64,000 nucleotides of DNA, taken from Candidatus Dependentiae bacterium (lineage in GTDB: Bacteria > Babelota > Babeliae > Babelales > UBA12411). The notes under the pieces are model-generated. The model saw nothing but the letters and a program-made list of their open reading frames with translations. It was not told the origin of the DNA and did not search any database. The stretch spans positions 62,001 to 126,000 of the forward strand of contig DOJW01000007.1 in the NCBI GenBank assembly GCA_003511165.1, in the 5' to 3' direction. Shown one piece after another: positions 15,908 to 25,190 of the stretch. A program made the translations under genes and the position numbers. Positions within the stretch are counted from its first letter, which is position 1. Every line of letters begins with the position of its first letter.

Positions 15908-18334
15908 ATGAAAAAATTGGTTTTAAAATTTTTATTGTTATTTTGTTTTATTTCAACAACTATTTCAGGCGAACTTTCAGTAACTTATATCAAAACTTTT
16001 CAAAATGTATTCAAGTCTGAAAATACTGATTTCCCTTTTGGAAGCAACCATTTATCACCAACATGGGGCTCTATTATTTGGCATTCTCCTTTTTTAGAAA
16101 ATCTTTATAGATACGGTAATACGAATCATGCTATGGTTAAATTAGTTCATGAAATGTTCTTCATTCACCATGATAATGTAACATTTGACACCACATATTT
16201 GCCTACTAAAATCGCAACTTACTTGGGACCTCAAAATGTCGGTGCTTTAATCGCAATTATAGAAAACAACAGGAATAATCCTTCAACTTTAAGAGAAAAT
16301 CTCAATATTTTTATCAATACCTTCGAACAAGCTAACACTCCCATCATTAAAGAAAATATTAAAAAATATTTAGAAAAAGAATTAACTAAATTAGGAAATC
16401 TGGACACTTCACATCAAACTAAAACAAAAAAAGGTATACTGAACCGATCTTTAAAGAAAGAACTACAAGAATCTTATATAAACAATACAGAATACAAAAA
16501 ATTCAAAACTATTTTTATAGAATCATTAATTGGTGCAATACTAGAAGAAAATCATATTTATCCCTCTTATTTGACAACTCTTATTTTGCTTGCTTTTAAC
16601 TGGAAAAAATCTAATTTACCGCAGCATTTTATCGATCTTCTTTGGGGTATTTATTTAACTTTGAACAACAAATCTATTTTATTTAATGAAAACATTAATT
16701 GTGAATTATCTCCTGGAAAAGGATTAAAACTTCTACTTAGCCCTAAACCTTCAAAGGAAAATTTCGTTGCAATAATGCAACAAAATATGAAACCGCAAGA
16801 ATTTGATAAAACAAAATATTTGGAATTAAAAGAAACATCTTCTCCTCAAGTTGTTATTAATAACCTTGAAAATTTAGCTCTTACATATTTCGGATTTGAT
16901 ATTTTTGAAAATCCCCTTCCCAATATAGTTGCAATGAGTGGAGAGACTATTTTTCAAGGAGTCGTCTTTCCTGATTGTGGTGAAACTTCCCTTTTGAACT
17001 TTTTTATCGCTTTAATCTTTAATCCTTTAACTAGAACTTTTGATTTCTCAATTTTAGAACAGATAGGCACAAATCCAAACTTAGTAATTTTTTTTAAAAC
17101 ACATAACTTGAACAGCGTATATACTCAACAAGCTCATAATGATTGGGCTAACATTGTTTCAAACTTACCAAACATTAATTATTGTGATATTAAATGCAAT
17201 ATTAATGCCGGTATTAAAAATATGCTCAATATTATTTTAAATTTAGTTCCAGGGATAGAAGGCCAAAATGCAAAAGAAAAACTAGAAAGTTTAAAAAATA
17301 AATTTAATTTAGAAAAAGTAAAAATAACAAATATAGAATTCGACAAAGATCCTGATGTAGATGAAAATGATAAAAATGTTACATTAAACATCTACATCGA
17401 AAAAAAAGAAGCTAAGCTCTTCAGTATTAATTGGATATTTAACCCTGGGCACTTTATACTAGAATTTCCAACTAAAAATGAAAGTTCCATCAAATATTTT
17501 GAACTTCTAAAAACTAAAAATCTTACTAGATCTTTATATGAAGATTTATATTTAACAGTTTTTCTTAATTTATTCGGAAATACAGAAGTATTAAAGTTAA
17601 ATCTGCCAACTATGTATAAACTTTTTTCATTGTTTATGCAAAATTTAAGAACACCTGAAAATGTAATATCTTTTGTGGAGATTTTGGTCAAAGATCAAAA
17701 TATTCCTGAAGAATTCAAAATCAATCTAATCAGAACTCTTTATAATAAAAAAATTCCTAAAAATGATTACATTAATCTACATAAATTCTGGAAAGCTACA
17801 GACTCTTATATTTTTAAAATATTTGATCCACAATTCGGTATGTTTAATAATCTTACTGATGACGAAAAATTTGAAATTACTACAGCTATTTTAGAACAAC
17901 AATTTGAACCTTCTAATTTTAAATTCTACCAATGGACCGAAGGCATTATTCCAACAATACAACATGAAGATAGTAAAAATATAATTATTCAAGATATTTT
18001 AAAAATTTCAATTCCAAAAAAACCTGAATTTATACCTTTATTTGTATATTTTTATCAATGGATAAAAGATACTCTTATTACAACTCAATTAGATATTTTT
18101 GAATATCCGAACATCGATAATTTTTTAGATCAACCAATTCCAAAAGATCCCGAACTTAGAAATTTATTTTTAGATCTTTACCGATTTATAAAAGACAAAG
18201 TTACAGCAATTAAAGATGATTACAGGAAAAGACATATAAGAGGAATAGTTGAAAACAAAATTTCAACCTTAATATACATAAATGAAGATGCAAAATTTCG
18301 TCAAATTTTGCAAGACGCTCTAGCGCAAATATAA
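15908..18334 (+). CDS. Large secreted protein with FPDCGETSLLNF motif, unknown
   Basis: The start at 15908 gives 808 residues with a clean signal peptide (MKKLVLKFLLLFCFISTTIS, cut near SGE) and GGAG eight bases upstream; an upstream TTG is less likely. The body is helical and Asn/Lys-rich. A notable patch near the middle reads VVFPDCGETSLLNFF (about residue 350), with Cys, Glu and Asn arranged like a conserved site. I do not recognise the family, but a Cys-Glu-rich motif in a large secreted protein could mark an enzyme acting on the host. A strong hairpin terminator follows. Function unknown. Confidence 0.65.
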   Translation: MKKLVLKFLLLFCFISTTISGELSVTYIKTFQNVFKSENTDFPFGSNHLSPTWGSIIWHSPFLENLYRYGNTNHAMVKLVHEMFFIHHDNVTFDTTYLPTKIATYLGPQNVGALIAIIENNRNNPSTLRENLNIFINTFEQANTPIIKENIKKYLEKELTKLGNLDTSHQTKTKKGILNRSLKKELQESYINNTEYKKFKTIFIESLIGAILEENHIYPSYLTTLILLAFNWKKSNLPQHFIDLLWGIYLTLNNKSILFNENINCELSPGKGLKLLLSPKPSKENFVAIMQQNMKPQEFDKTKYLELKETSSPQVVINNLENLALTYFGFDIFENPLPNIVAMSGETIFQGVVFPDCGETSLLNFFIALIFNPLTRTFDFSILEQIGTNPNLVIFFKTHNLNSVYTQQAHNDWANIVSNLPNINYCDIKCNINAGIKNMLNIILNLVPGIEGQNAKEKLESLKNKFNLEKVKITNIEFDKDPDVDENDKNVTLNIYIEKKEAKLFSINWIFNPGHFILEFPTKNESSIKYFELLKTKNLTRSLYEDLYLTVFLNLFGNTEVLKLNLPTMYKLFSLFMQNLRTPENVISFVEILVKDQNIPEEFKINLIRTLYNKKIPKNDYINLHKFWKATDSYIFKIFDPQFGMFNNLTDDEKFEITTAILEQQFEPSNFKFYQWTEGIIPTIQHEDSKNIIIQDILKISIPKKPEFIPLFVYFYQWIKDTLITTQLDIFEYPNIDNFLDQPIPKDPELRNLFLDLYRFIKDKVTAIKDDYRKRHIRGIVENKISTLIYINEDAKFRQILQDALAQI

Positions 18335-18346
18335 ATAAACTTGGCA

Positions 18347-18378
18347 ATATAAGGTCGGACTAAAATCCGACCTTATAT
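18347..18378 (+). terminator. Terminator after the 808-aa secreted protein gene
   Basis: Perfect 13-bp stem (18347-18359, 18366-18378) with a six-base loop. The T-run after it is short (GTTTT). Confidence 0.75.
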
Positions 18379-18472
18379 GTTTTCCTAACTAGATTCAAAA
18401 TTAAAAAGTGATTTTTTTAATTTTTTTAGATAAAATTTCTTTTATTTTAAAACTTCAAAAAATGCTGGAATA

Positions 18473-19078
18473 ATGAACAAAATTCAAAAAATTAAATCCC
18501 AATTTATTAAAAATAATTTAATAAAAAAGCGACTAGCAGAATTCAAATCTTTCAAAGATAAAACAACTCAAGAATGGTTTAGCGAACTATGTTTTTGTCT
18601 TTTAACTGCAAACTCCAAAGCAAAAACAGCCCTTGCGATCCAGCAAGAAATGGGAAATTCAGGATTTACAGAAAAACCTCAAGAAGAACTAAGCGCTACA
18701 ATTCGAAAGCATAACCATCGATTTCATAATAAAAAAGCAGAATATATTATTGCAGCAAGATCTTTTATAACTATCAAAGATGAAATTTTTGATAAAAAAG
18801 GGCCTGTTGCACGAGAATTTTTGGTAAAAAACATTAAAGGCTTAGGATTTAAAGAAGCATCACATTTTTTACGAAATGTGGGTTTTGCCGATGTAGCAAT
18901 TATCGATCGTCACATTTTACGATTTCTAAAACAAAATGAATTTATAAAAGATATTCCAGCAACAATCACAAAAAGTAACTATCTAAAATATGAAAAGATT
19001 TTAAAAGGTTTTAAAATACCCCTCGATGAGCTTGATTTAATAATTTGGCAAAAAATGACCGGTGAAGTTTTAAAGTAA
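18473..19078 (+). CDS. 8-oxoguanine DNA glycosylase/AP lyase, Ogg2 type
   Basis: A 201-residue protein of the HhH-GPD superfamily. It has CFCLLTANSKA near residue 45, the helix-hairpin-helix NIKGLGFKEASHFLRNVGF (120-138) with catalytic Lys at 127, and AIIDRHILRFL with catalytic Asp at 145. These positions and the length match the Ogg2 family (for the methanogen enzyme, Lys129 and Asp147). The enzyme removes 8-oxoguanine and nicks the DNA backbone. The family is best known from archaea and thermophilic bacteria, so transfer is possible. It lies alone on the plus strand, convergent with the xer gene 11 bases away. Confidence 0.88.
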   Translation: MNKIQKIKSQFIKNNLIKKRLAEFKSFKDKTTQEWFSELCFCLLTANSKAKTALAIQQEMGNSGFTEKPQEELSATIRKHNHRFHNKKAEYIIAARSFITIKDEIFDKKGPVAREFLVKNIKGLGFKEASHFLRNVGFADVAIIDRHILRFLKQNEFIKDIPATITKSNYLKYEKILKGFKIPLDELDLIIWQKMTGEVLK

Positions 19079-19089
19079 AACTAAATCAT

Positions 19090-20004
19090 TCAAGCTCTTG
19101 GATGTTTTTTATCATAAACTTCTCTAAGATGGCTAGTTTCCACATGGGTATAAATCTGAACAGTAGAAATACTTTCATGCCCAAGCAATGTTTGAAGAGT
19201 TCTTAAATTTGCACCATTTTTTAGTAAATGAGTTGCAAGCGAATGTCTAAGTGAATGCGGCGAAATATTTTTTTTGATATTAGCTTTCTTAACCAAATCT
19301 TTCAAAATGATAAAAATCATCTGACGCGAAAGATGTTTCACCTTCTTCTCTCTACAAAAAGGAAATAAGTAATCTTGATTATCTTTTACACTAACTGGTA
19401 TCAATTTACTATGAACCTTATCAAGATAAAATCGAAGAAGTTCTAAAATATTGAGAGGTATTGGAACGGTGCGTTCTTTGTTACCTTTTCCAACTAAATG
19501 AATGAAACCTGTATCAAAATGTACTTGATCTACAGTTAAGTTTATAAGTTCGGAAACCCGCATTCCACTAGCATATAAAAGGAAAATTATTACTTGGTTG
19601 CGAATCCCTTTCATTGATTTATCAGTAGTAGTAGCTTCAAAAAGTTTTTCAACCTCATCGCTTGTCAAGTAGAGTGGAAGGGTGGATTCTATTTTAGGAA
19701 TTAATAAGTTTTCAGCTTTATTAGGTAGTTGAAACTGATTTTCTAAAAATATAAAAAATTGTTTTAAAGATGATATTTTACGAGCTAAACTTTTATTTTT
19801 GAGCTCCGCATCTTTGAGGGTTTTCACAAATTCTTTTAAATCGGAAACTTTGCAGCTTTCTATCGAAGCTTGTTTTTTTGATAAGAAATCTAAAAATTGA
19901 TTTAAGTCTTGTTTATATGCGAGGAAAGTATTTTGAGAGACTCTTTTAGAAGTCAATAAATAGGTTTCAAAATGAGCTAAATAAGTTCCATCACTTCTTA
20001 TCAC
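19090..20004 (-). CDS. xerD: Tyrosine recombinase XerC/XerD
   Basis: A 304-residue protein with the usual SAM-like N-terminal domain and tyrosine recombinase catalytic domain. All six key residues are visible: Arg149 (SGMRVSELI), Lys173 (VGKGNKERTVP), His250 and Arg253 (SPHSLRHSLATH), His276 (LGHESI) and Tyr285 (IYTHV). Length and motifs fit the housekeeping Xer enzymes that resolve chromosome dimers at dif rather than a phage integrase. Whether it is XerC or XerD, or a single Xer, cannot be told. It could in principle act on repeats such as the ruvC tails, but nothing shows this. It lies 25 bases downstream of proS on the same strand. Confidence 0.9.
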   Translation of the reverse strand: MIRSDGTYLAHFETYLLTSKRVSQNTFLAYKQDLNQFLDFLSKKQASIESCKVSDLKEFVKTLKDAELKNKSLARKISSLKQFFIFLENQFQLPNKAENLLIPKIESTLPLYLTSDEVEKLFEATTTDKSMKGIRNQVIIFLLYASGMRVSELINLTVDQVHFDTGFIHLVGKGNKERTVPIPLNILELLRFYLDKVHSKLIPVSVKDNQDYLFPFCREKKVKHLSRQMIFIILKDLVKKANIKKNISPHSLRHSLATHLLKNGANLRTLQTLLGHESISTVQIYTHVETSHLREVYDKKHPRA

Positions 20005-20029
20005 TCTACTCCCCTTTTGTCTTCACAAA

Positions 20030-21463
20030 TCAATATGCCTTTGCAACCAAAACATCCCCTGTAGATTCACACTTACATGCGAAACATTTTGCATGTTTTT
20101 TCTCAGCGAGTCTGCACCTTGTTGTAGCCTTAAACTCTTTGAGCTTTAACTCACACTCTTTGTTGCCACAAAAACCAACTTGAAATAAGCCATTACTTGC
20201 TTCAAGTTTTGGACCAAATTCTTCCAAAAATTCCGCTTGGTTCCAGTTGCTATTTAAATTTTCTTTTGCATTTTTAAACATTTGGTTTTGAATTTTTTGA
20301 AGTGTTGATTCGATAGACCCTGCTGCATTATCAAATGAAATAATATTCTTTTGATTTTCACCTTCTAGCATCACCCTGCTTACCAAAACTAAATTATTAT
20401 TTGCAACATCCTTTGGGCCGATTTCAACTCGAAGAGGGACCCCTTTGTGTTCCCAGTGGAAAAATTTGGAACCTGGAGTTTTGGTTTCATCAGCATCAAC
20501 ATAAAATTTTATATTTTTGTCTTTTAAAGATTTTGTAAGCTGTTCTACTTTTTCTAAAACCGCCGCTTTTTCTTCTTCTTTTCTAAAAATAGGAACTATC
20601 ACTACCGCAAATGGAGCAATTTTAGGAGGGAAAACTAAACCTTTCTCATCTCCGTGTGACATTACTATAGCTCCAATAAGTCTTGTAGTGATTCCCCAAC
20701 TTGAACAGTGAGGAGATTCCATTTTTCCATCTTTGCCTTGATATAAGATATCAAATGATTTGGAGAAATTATGAGAAAGTACATGCGACGTACCAAGTTG
20801 TAAACCCTTACCGTCTTTCATCAAACCTTCGATTGCAAATGTCCTATCAGCTCCAGCAAACTTTTCATTTTCAGTTTTAATTCCGGCAACTGCTGGAATA
20901 GCTAAATAATTTTCTACAAAATTCTTGTAAATGTGGAGCATATCTTGTGCCATTTGAGTAGCTCCTTCTTTTGTTTCATGAGCTGTGTGCCCTTCCTGCC
21001 ACAAAAATTCACGAGTTCTCAAAAAAGCTCTTGGTCTCATCTCCCAGCGAACAACATTCGCCCACTGATTAACCTTGAGAGGCAAATCTCTCCAGGATTT
21101 GATCCATTTGGCAAACATGTAATAAATTATAGTTTCAGATGTAGGACGTACAACTAACGGTTCCTCTAACTTTTTTCCACCAGCATGAGTAACCACTGCA
21201 AGCTCTGGAGCAAAACCTTCTACATGTTCTTTTTCTTTTTTAAAAAATGATTCAGGAATTAAAAGAGGAAAGTATGCATTTACAGTACCTGTTTTTTTGA
21301 TCTCTTCATCAAGAATTTTTTGAATATTTTCCCAAAGTGAATATCCATATGGCCTGATAACAAAACATCCTGCTGTCGGACTTTGATCAACAAGCTCTGC
21401 ACTATAAACTACTTCTTGATACCACTCAGCAAAATTAGTTTTAATATCAGGTAATTTTTCCAT
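20030..21463 (-). CDS. proS: Prolyl-tRNA synthetase, archaeal/eukaryal-like (type 3)
   Basis: A 477-residue class II synthetase. Motif 2 is seen around RWEMRPRAFLRTREFLWQEG, and the N-terminal region, FVIRPYGYSLWE and LVVRPTSETIIYY all match the short ProRS form without the editing insertion. The C-terminal extension has Cys-rich FCGNKECELKLK and KCFACKC, the zinc-binding domain of type 3 ProRS, ending in the typical VAKAY tyrosine. It charges tRNA-Pro. Upstream of xer by 25 bases on the same strand. The archaeal-type form occurs in several bacterial groups. Confidence 0.95.
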   Translation of the reverse strand: MEKLPDIKTNFAEWYQEVVYSAELVDQSPTAGCFVIRPYGYSLWENIQKILDEEIKKTGTVNAYFPLLIPESFFKKEKEHVEGFAPELAVVTHAGGKKLEEPLVVRPTSETIIYYMFAKWIKSWRDLPLKVNQWANVVRWEMRPRAFLRTREFLWQEGHTAHETKEGATQMAQDMLHIYKNFVENYLAIPAVAGIKTENEKFAGADRTFAIEGLMKDGKGLQLGTSHVLSHNFSKSFDILYQGKDGKMESPHCSSWGITTRLIGAIVMSHGDEKGLVFPPKIAPFAVVIVPIFRKEEEKAAVLEKVEQLTKSLKDKNIKFYVDADETKTPGSKFFHWEHKGVPLRVEIGPKDVANNNLVLVSRVMLEGENQKNIISFDNAAGSIESTLQKIQNQMFKNAKENLNSNWNQAEFLEEFGPKLEASNGLFQVGFCGNKECELKLKEFKATTRCRLAEKKHAKCFACKCESTGDVLVAKAY

Positions 21464-21556
21464 AAAATATTTCCTATATTCTTAGTAAAGATTTAAAAGG
21501 TTAAATTTTATAACAAAATATATCTAGAACTTATGAAATAAGCAATATTAAGACGA

Positions 21557-21582
21557 GCAACTTCAAATTGTTTTGAAGTTGC
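21557..21582 (-). terminator. Hairpin downstream of the binding-protein gene
   Basis: Perfect inverted repeat GCAACTTCAAA/TTTGAAGTTGC with a four-base loop, 59 bases beyond the stop codon at 21641. The U-run is weak on both strands, so its role as a terminator is plausible but not certain. Confidence 0.45.
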
Positions 21583-21640
21583 ATTTATTTGAATAAAATT
21601 TAGATTTCTATCTTTAACAATTTTATAAATTATAAATAAC

Positions 21641-23911
21641 TTATTTTTGCATCATTTCTTCAAGCCAAACATTGTCTTTTGTAAGTTCGTTTGTTTGTGG
21701 ATTATAAGTTAAAATTAACCCTTTTAAATAATAGTTTTTAAAGTTAGAAATTACTGAATAAACTTTTTCTTTTGTTATTTCTCCATCAATCTGCTTAAAA
21801 GCATCTAACATTATAGATCCGCCAATAAAACCTTCAAGTAAAAAATTATCCAAAGCAAAATCATTCGCATCTGCTAAATCTCTAAATTCTTTTACTATAG
21901 GTAACTTTAAATTATTAAAACTAGGCATAATCTTTGCAACAACAAAATTTATGCCTTTTCTATTAACATAATCTTTAATATATTCTTGGTCGCTATCAGA
22001 AAGACCTAATATAACTTTTTGCACCAAATGATTTACCCCTATTTGTTGAATGAAACCGGAAGTAGCAATACCTGAAGAAAGCAAAATAATAGTATCGGGA
22101 CTAAAATCTGTAATCTTTTTTATAGCATCCGAAAAATTTGTAGTATTTCTTACGTATGCAGCTTTAACATAATTGGTAATTTTATACTTATTTAAAACTT
22201 CTTCTGCGCCTTTAAATGCATTTAACCCAAAAGCACCGCTCTCATGAAAAAATGCATATTTTTTTGCATCTAAAACTTTATAAGCATATTCCATAAGAGC
22301 TTTTGCTTCATTAGTATAAGAATCTCTAAAATGAATGATGTAAGGATATTTATTTGTTCTAAAAGAGATCGTTCCTGTAATTGGAAATAATACTAACACC
22401 TCTTTCTTTTCCACTTTATCTAAATAAGCTTCCAAAGTTGGAGTCGCGGTAGGCCCAATTAAAATATCTGTTTTATAATTTTTTATTAAATTTTCTACAT
22501 TCTTTTTGGCCTTAAGGGGCAATTCTTGATCATTAAGAAGTACCATTTTGATATACTTGCCTTTTAATCCACCCTGCCGATTTATTTGATTAATTACCAA
22601 AAATAAACCTTTGCTAACGCCCATGGTTTGATCTTGAACACCAGCATCAAAATCCATGGTACTCCCTATAACTATCTTACCATTAACAGGAGGTTGGGAC
22701 GCTGGATGCCCTGAAATCAAATAAGAACTTTCAGCTTTAAATTCGTCCCCCTTTTCCCTAATATCTCTGTTATAAAGAGTTATTTTACTATTATAAAGAT
22801 CTTTTCCAAATTCAATCTCACTAAAAGCATCAAAATAAAAATCAAAAAAGCGTTGTGATACATCTATAGGACAAGACGATACGCTCCAAGTTGTTGCACC
22901 GTTAACAGGCACCCTAGGAGAGAGCCCACTTGTATGTCTAAATGTATACATTCTATTCTCAGCTTCTATCAAGACGGCAATATCAATCCAAGGCCCATTT
23001 TTAGTTTTATTTTCTAAGTTAAATTCTTCTAAATTGTTATCACCTTTTTGAAGTAAAAAAGTTGAAAATTCTGATTCATCTAAATCTAGATCGTCTTTAC
23101 CCATATTTGATATACGAATAAAAGAAGATTTATTATCTTGTAAAATTTTTACATAAATTGCGAGTGGTAAATTCGCAAATAACTTATTTAACTCTTCTTC
23201 TAATGGTATACCCCAAAAAGTTTTTTCTTTTAATAAATTTGAAAAATAAAAACGTAATTGAGTAGTTATATTAAAATTGGTCCAATATTTTTGGCTTTCA
23301 TGTTTTCCTCTTAGATAAACAACTTTTCCGGGATTATTTTGCATAAGTTGCATTACAACCGTTAAGGTTTCTAAAGAATACGGTGCTAAATTTGGAACAT
23401 TCCCCAAAAATACTATATATGCATTGGGGTTTTTGATTTTTAATGAGTTATCAATAACATGCAATTTTTTTAACTGCCCCAAATCCCTCGCTAAAGAATG
23501 AAATGCTGCTTGAATATCACCAAATACGTAAAATTTTGTTCCAGCTTGCGGCTCAATTTTTAAAATAGTATTTCTTTTTTCTGCTAATCCTTTAACGGTA
23601 TCAAACAATAAAGTCTTGAAATCATCCGGAGTCCAAACTGGTTTATTTTTAAATCCTAAAAATTCAAAAAACTTTTTTAAATATCGCTTGTCTATTCTAT
23701 TTTCATTCTCATAAAAAGATTGAAAATTTACATTCATAGTATCTTTATCATCAGGCGCCGGGCTTTCAGGATTTAACCGCGCGTATTCCATAATTTGATC
23801 TAACGTTGTAAAACCACCAGATTTACTAAAATAGAAATTTTTTAAAAAAGAAAATGAAAATATTAAAATAATAAAAAAAACAAATATTAAAAATTTTTTA
23901 ATATGGCTCAT
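21641..23911 (-). CDS. Membrane-anchored protein: degenerate PPP phosphatase-like domain fused to LivJ-type periplasmic binding domain
   Basis: A 756-residue protein. Residues 7-28 form one membrane anchor. Residues 125-345 resemble a PPP-type metallophosphatase whose motifs are decayed: GDIQAAF (usual GDIHGQ), FLGNVPNLAP (usual GDYVDRG) and LRGKHESQ (usual RGNHE), so metal binding is probably lost. Residues 411-756 form a type I periplasmic binding domain of the Leu/Ile/Val class (GKIVIGSTMDFDAG, DILIGPTATPTLEAY, LFPITGT). No ABC transporter partner is nearby. The gene overlaps the upstream channel-like gene by four bases (ATGA), so the two are translationally coupled. Inference: it senses a small ligand in the periplasm and acts with the channel. 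Confidence 0.75.
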   Translation of the reverse strand: MSHIKKFLIFVFFIILIFSFSFLKNFYFSKSGGFTTLDQIMEYARLNPESPAPDDKDTMNVNFQSFYENENRIDKRYLKKFFEFLGFKNKPVWTPDDFKTLLFDTVKGLAEKRNTILKIEPQAGTKFYVFGDIQAAFHSLARDLGQLKKLHVIDNSLKIKNPNAYIVFLGNVPNLAPYSLETLTVVMQLMQNNPGKVVYLRGKHESQKYWTNFNITTQLRFYFSNLLKEKTFWGIPLEEELNKLFANLPLAIYVKILQDNKSSFIRISNMGKDDLDLDESEFSTFLLQKGDNNLEEFNLENKTKNGPWIDIAVLIEAENRMYTFRHTSGLSPRVPVNGATTWSVSSCPIDVSQRFFDFYFDAFSEIEFGKDLYNSKITLYNRDIREKGDEFKAESSYLISGHPASQPPVNGKIVIGSTMDFDAGVQDQTMGVSKGLFLVINQINRQGGLKGKYIKMVLLNDQELPLKAKKNVENLIKNYKTDILIGPTATPTLEAYLDKVEKKEVLVLFPITGTISFRTNKYPYIIHFRDSYTNEAKALMEYAYKVLDAKKYAFFHESGAFGLNAFKGAEEVLNKYKITNYVKAAYVRNTTNFSDAIKKITDFSPDTIILLSSGIATSGFIQQIGVNHLVQKVILGLSDSDQEYIKDYVNRKGINFVVAKIMPSFNNLKLPIVKEFRDLADANDFALDNFLLEGFIGGSIMLDAFKQIDGEITKEKVYSVISNFKNYYLKGLILTYNPQTNELTKDNVWLEEMMQK

Positions 23912-24990
23912 AAAAAAGACCTTTTTACAAGTACAAATGCCAATACAATAAGAGATATCACAAAAAATAGAAATAAATTTTGTTTAACAAATTTACCCTC
24001 AAACGAAAGCTTTTTATTACTCAGTAACAAATACATGCTGTAAATAAATACTAAAAAAGTACATATCAAAACAAATGTGTAGAGATAGTCTGTAATTGTA
24101 AAATAAACAACACTTGGTGATAGAGATTCTATAACAAATCTGTATGCGAACAATCCTGTAAGAGACCCTGTGGTAAGTCCTACAATTGTTCCCATATTAT
24201 CTTTTATATCGGTATCTATAGAAAGAGAAAACAACGCTAAGAAAAACAAAATTAACAGTGGTATAACAATTATTAAAACTTTTCGAATACCTTGCGAAGA
24301 AACATCTATTCTGAAAACAACTTTTGGATACGAAATATTTTTATGTAAATCAGTATCATCAAGTACCGCTTCTGAATAACCATGCTCCACATTAGTCTTC
24401 AGCACTCCCCATCCTTGCAGCTGAATATCTTTAACAACATCTAAATCGCTATTCATGGATAAATACATAGCTTCGGACGGTAAAATAGAGTCATTTATCA
24501 AGGTAATATAAATGGAATGATCATCAAAAGGAAAATCCCTGTATCCTAACATGGATGAAAACTGTACTATTATTTTATATTTAACAAGCAATTCATCATT
24601 GACCAAAGAAGTTTCAGGAGGAGATTTATATACTAAAACGCCTCCTTCAAAAGAAAATTTGTCTATAGTATCAAAAGATATTCGAGAAGGATCAAATTGG
24701 AACCAAACCAAGCCATCAAAAGTAAATTTATTTTTATTAACATCGAATTCAGAAAAACCATTAATAAATAAACCTGTTTTAACATCAGCAATATTGCTGC
24801 CAAGTTCTAGACCTTTTTGTGGTACACAATAGATCAAATCTGGTTTTTCATCTGATGAATTAAAAACATAAAATGGAATTGTAAAAAGACCTACAACAAA
24901 GCAAAGAGCTATAATAATTGAATAAATTTGAAATTCTACATTTGAAATAATCTTATAATATTTTTCTAGGAAAATATCTAATTTTTTCAT
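23908..24990 (-). CDS. Pentameric ligand-gated ion channel-like protein
   Basis: A 360-residue protein. Residues 20-43 are a membrane anchor or signal, 50-230 a beta-rich extracytoplasmic domain, and four helices follow (about 238-257, 265-289, 296-322, 337-355). Features match pentameric channels: VWFQFDP in the outer domain, the FPFDDHSIYITL loop (typical FPFDxQ), YPKVVFRIDV leading into helix 1 with a Pro (IIVIPLLIL), and LSPSVVYFTITDYLYTF across the M2-M3 link, where the family has LPxxxYxTxxD. The two Cys of the eukaryotic Cys-loop are absent, as in most bacterial members. Ligand and ion selectivity unknown. It is the first gene of an operon with a periplasmic binding protein. Confidence 0.75.
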   Translation of the reverse strand: MKKLDIFLEKYYKIISNVEFQIYSIIIALCFVVGLFTIPFYVFNSSDEKPDLIYCVPQKGLELGSNIADVKTGLFINGFSEFDVNKNKFTFDGLVWFQFDPSRISFDTIDKFSFEGGVLVYKSPPETSLVNDELLVKYKIIVQFSSMLGYRDFPFDDHSIYITLINDSILPSEAMYLSMNSDLDVVKDIQLQGWGVLKTNVEHGYSEAVLDDTDLHKNISYPKVVFRIDVSSQGIRKVLIIVIPLLILFFLALFSLSIDTDIKDNMGTIVGLTTGSLTGLFAYRFVIESLSPSVVYFTITDYLYTFVLICTFLVFIYSMYLLLSNKKLSFEGKFVKQNLFLFFVISLIVLAFVLVKRSFL

Positions 24991-25190
24991 TGTCCATCCA
25001 TCCCTTCATTTGAAAATAAATATACAAAAATTTAAAAAGATAGATAAACATAAAAATAATTTCATCTATTCTGCCTTTATTTCTTTGCTTTTTTAAATTC
25101 ATTAATTATTACAAATACAATATTTGGAAATCAAAAAAAAATTAGATAATCTATTTATTATCTTCGCTAAATCTATTAAAAAGGAGACCT

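Noticed and set aside
19090..20004. Phage or island integrase
   Set aside because: Length, motif spacing and lack of an att-like neighbourhood fit a housekeeping Xer enzyme better.
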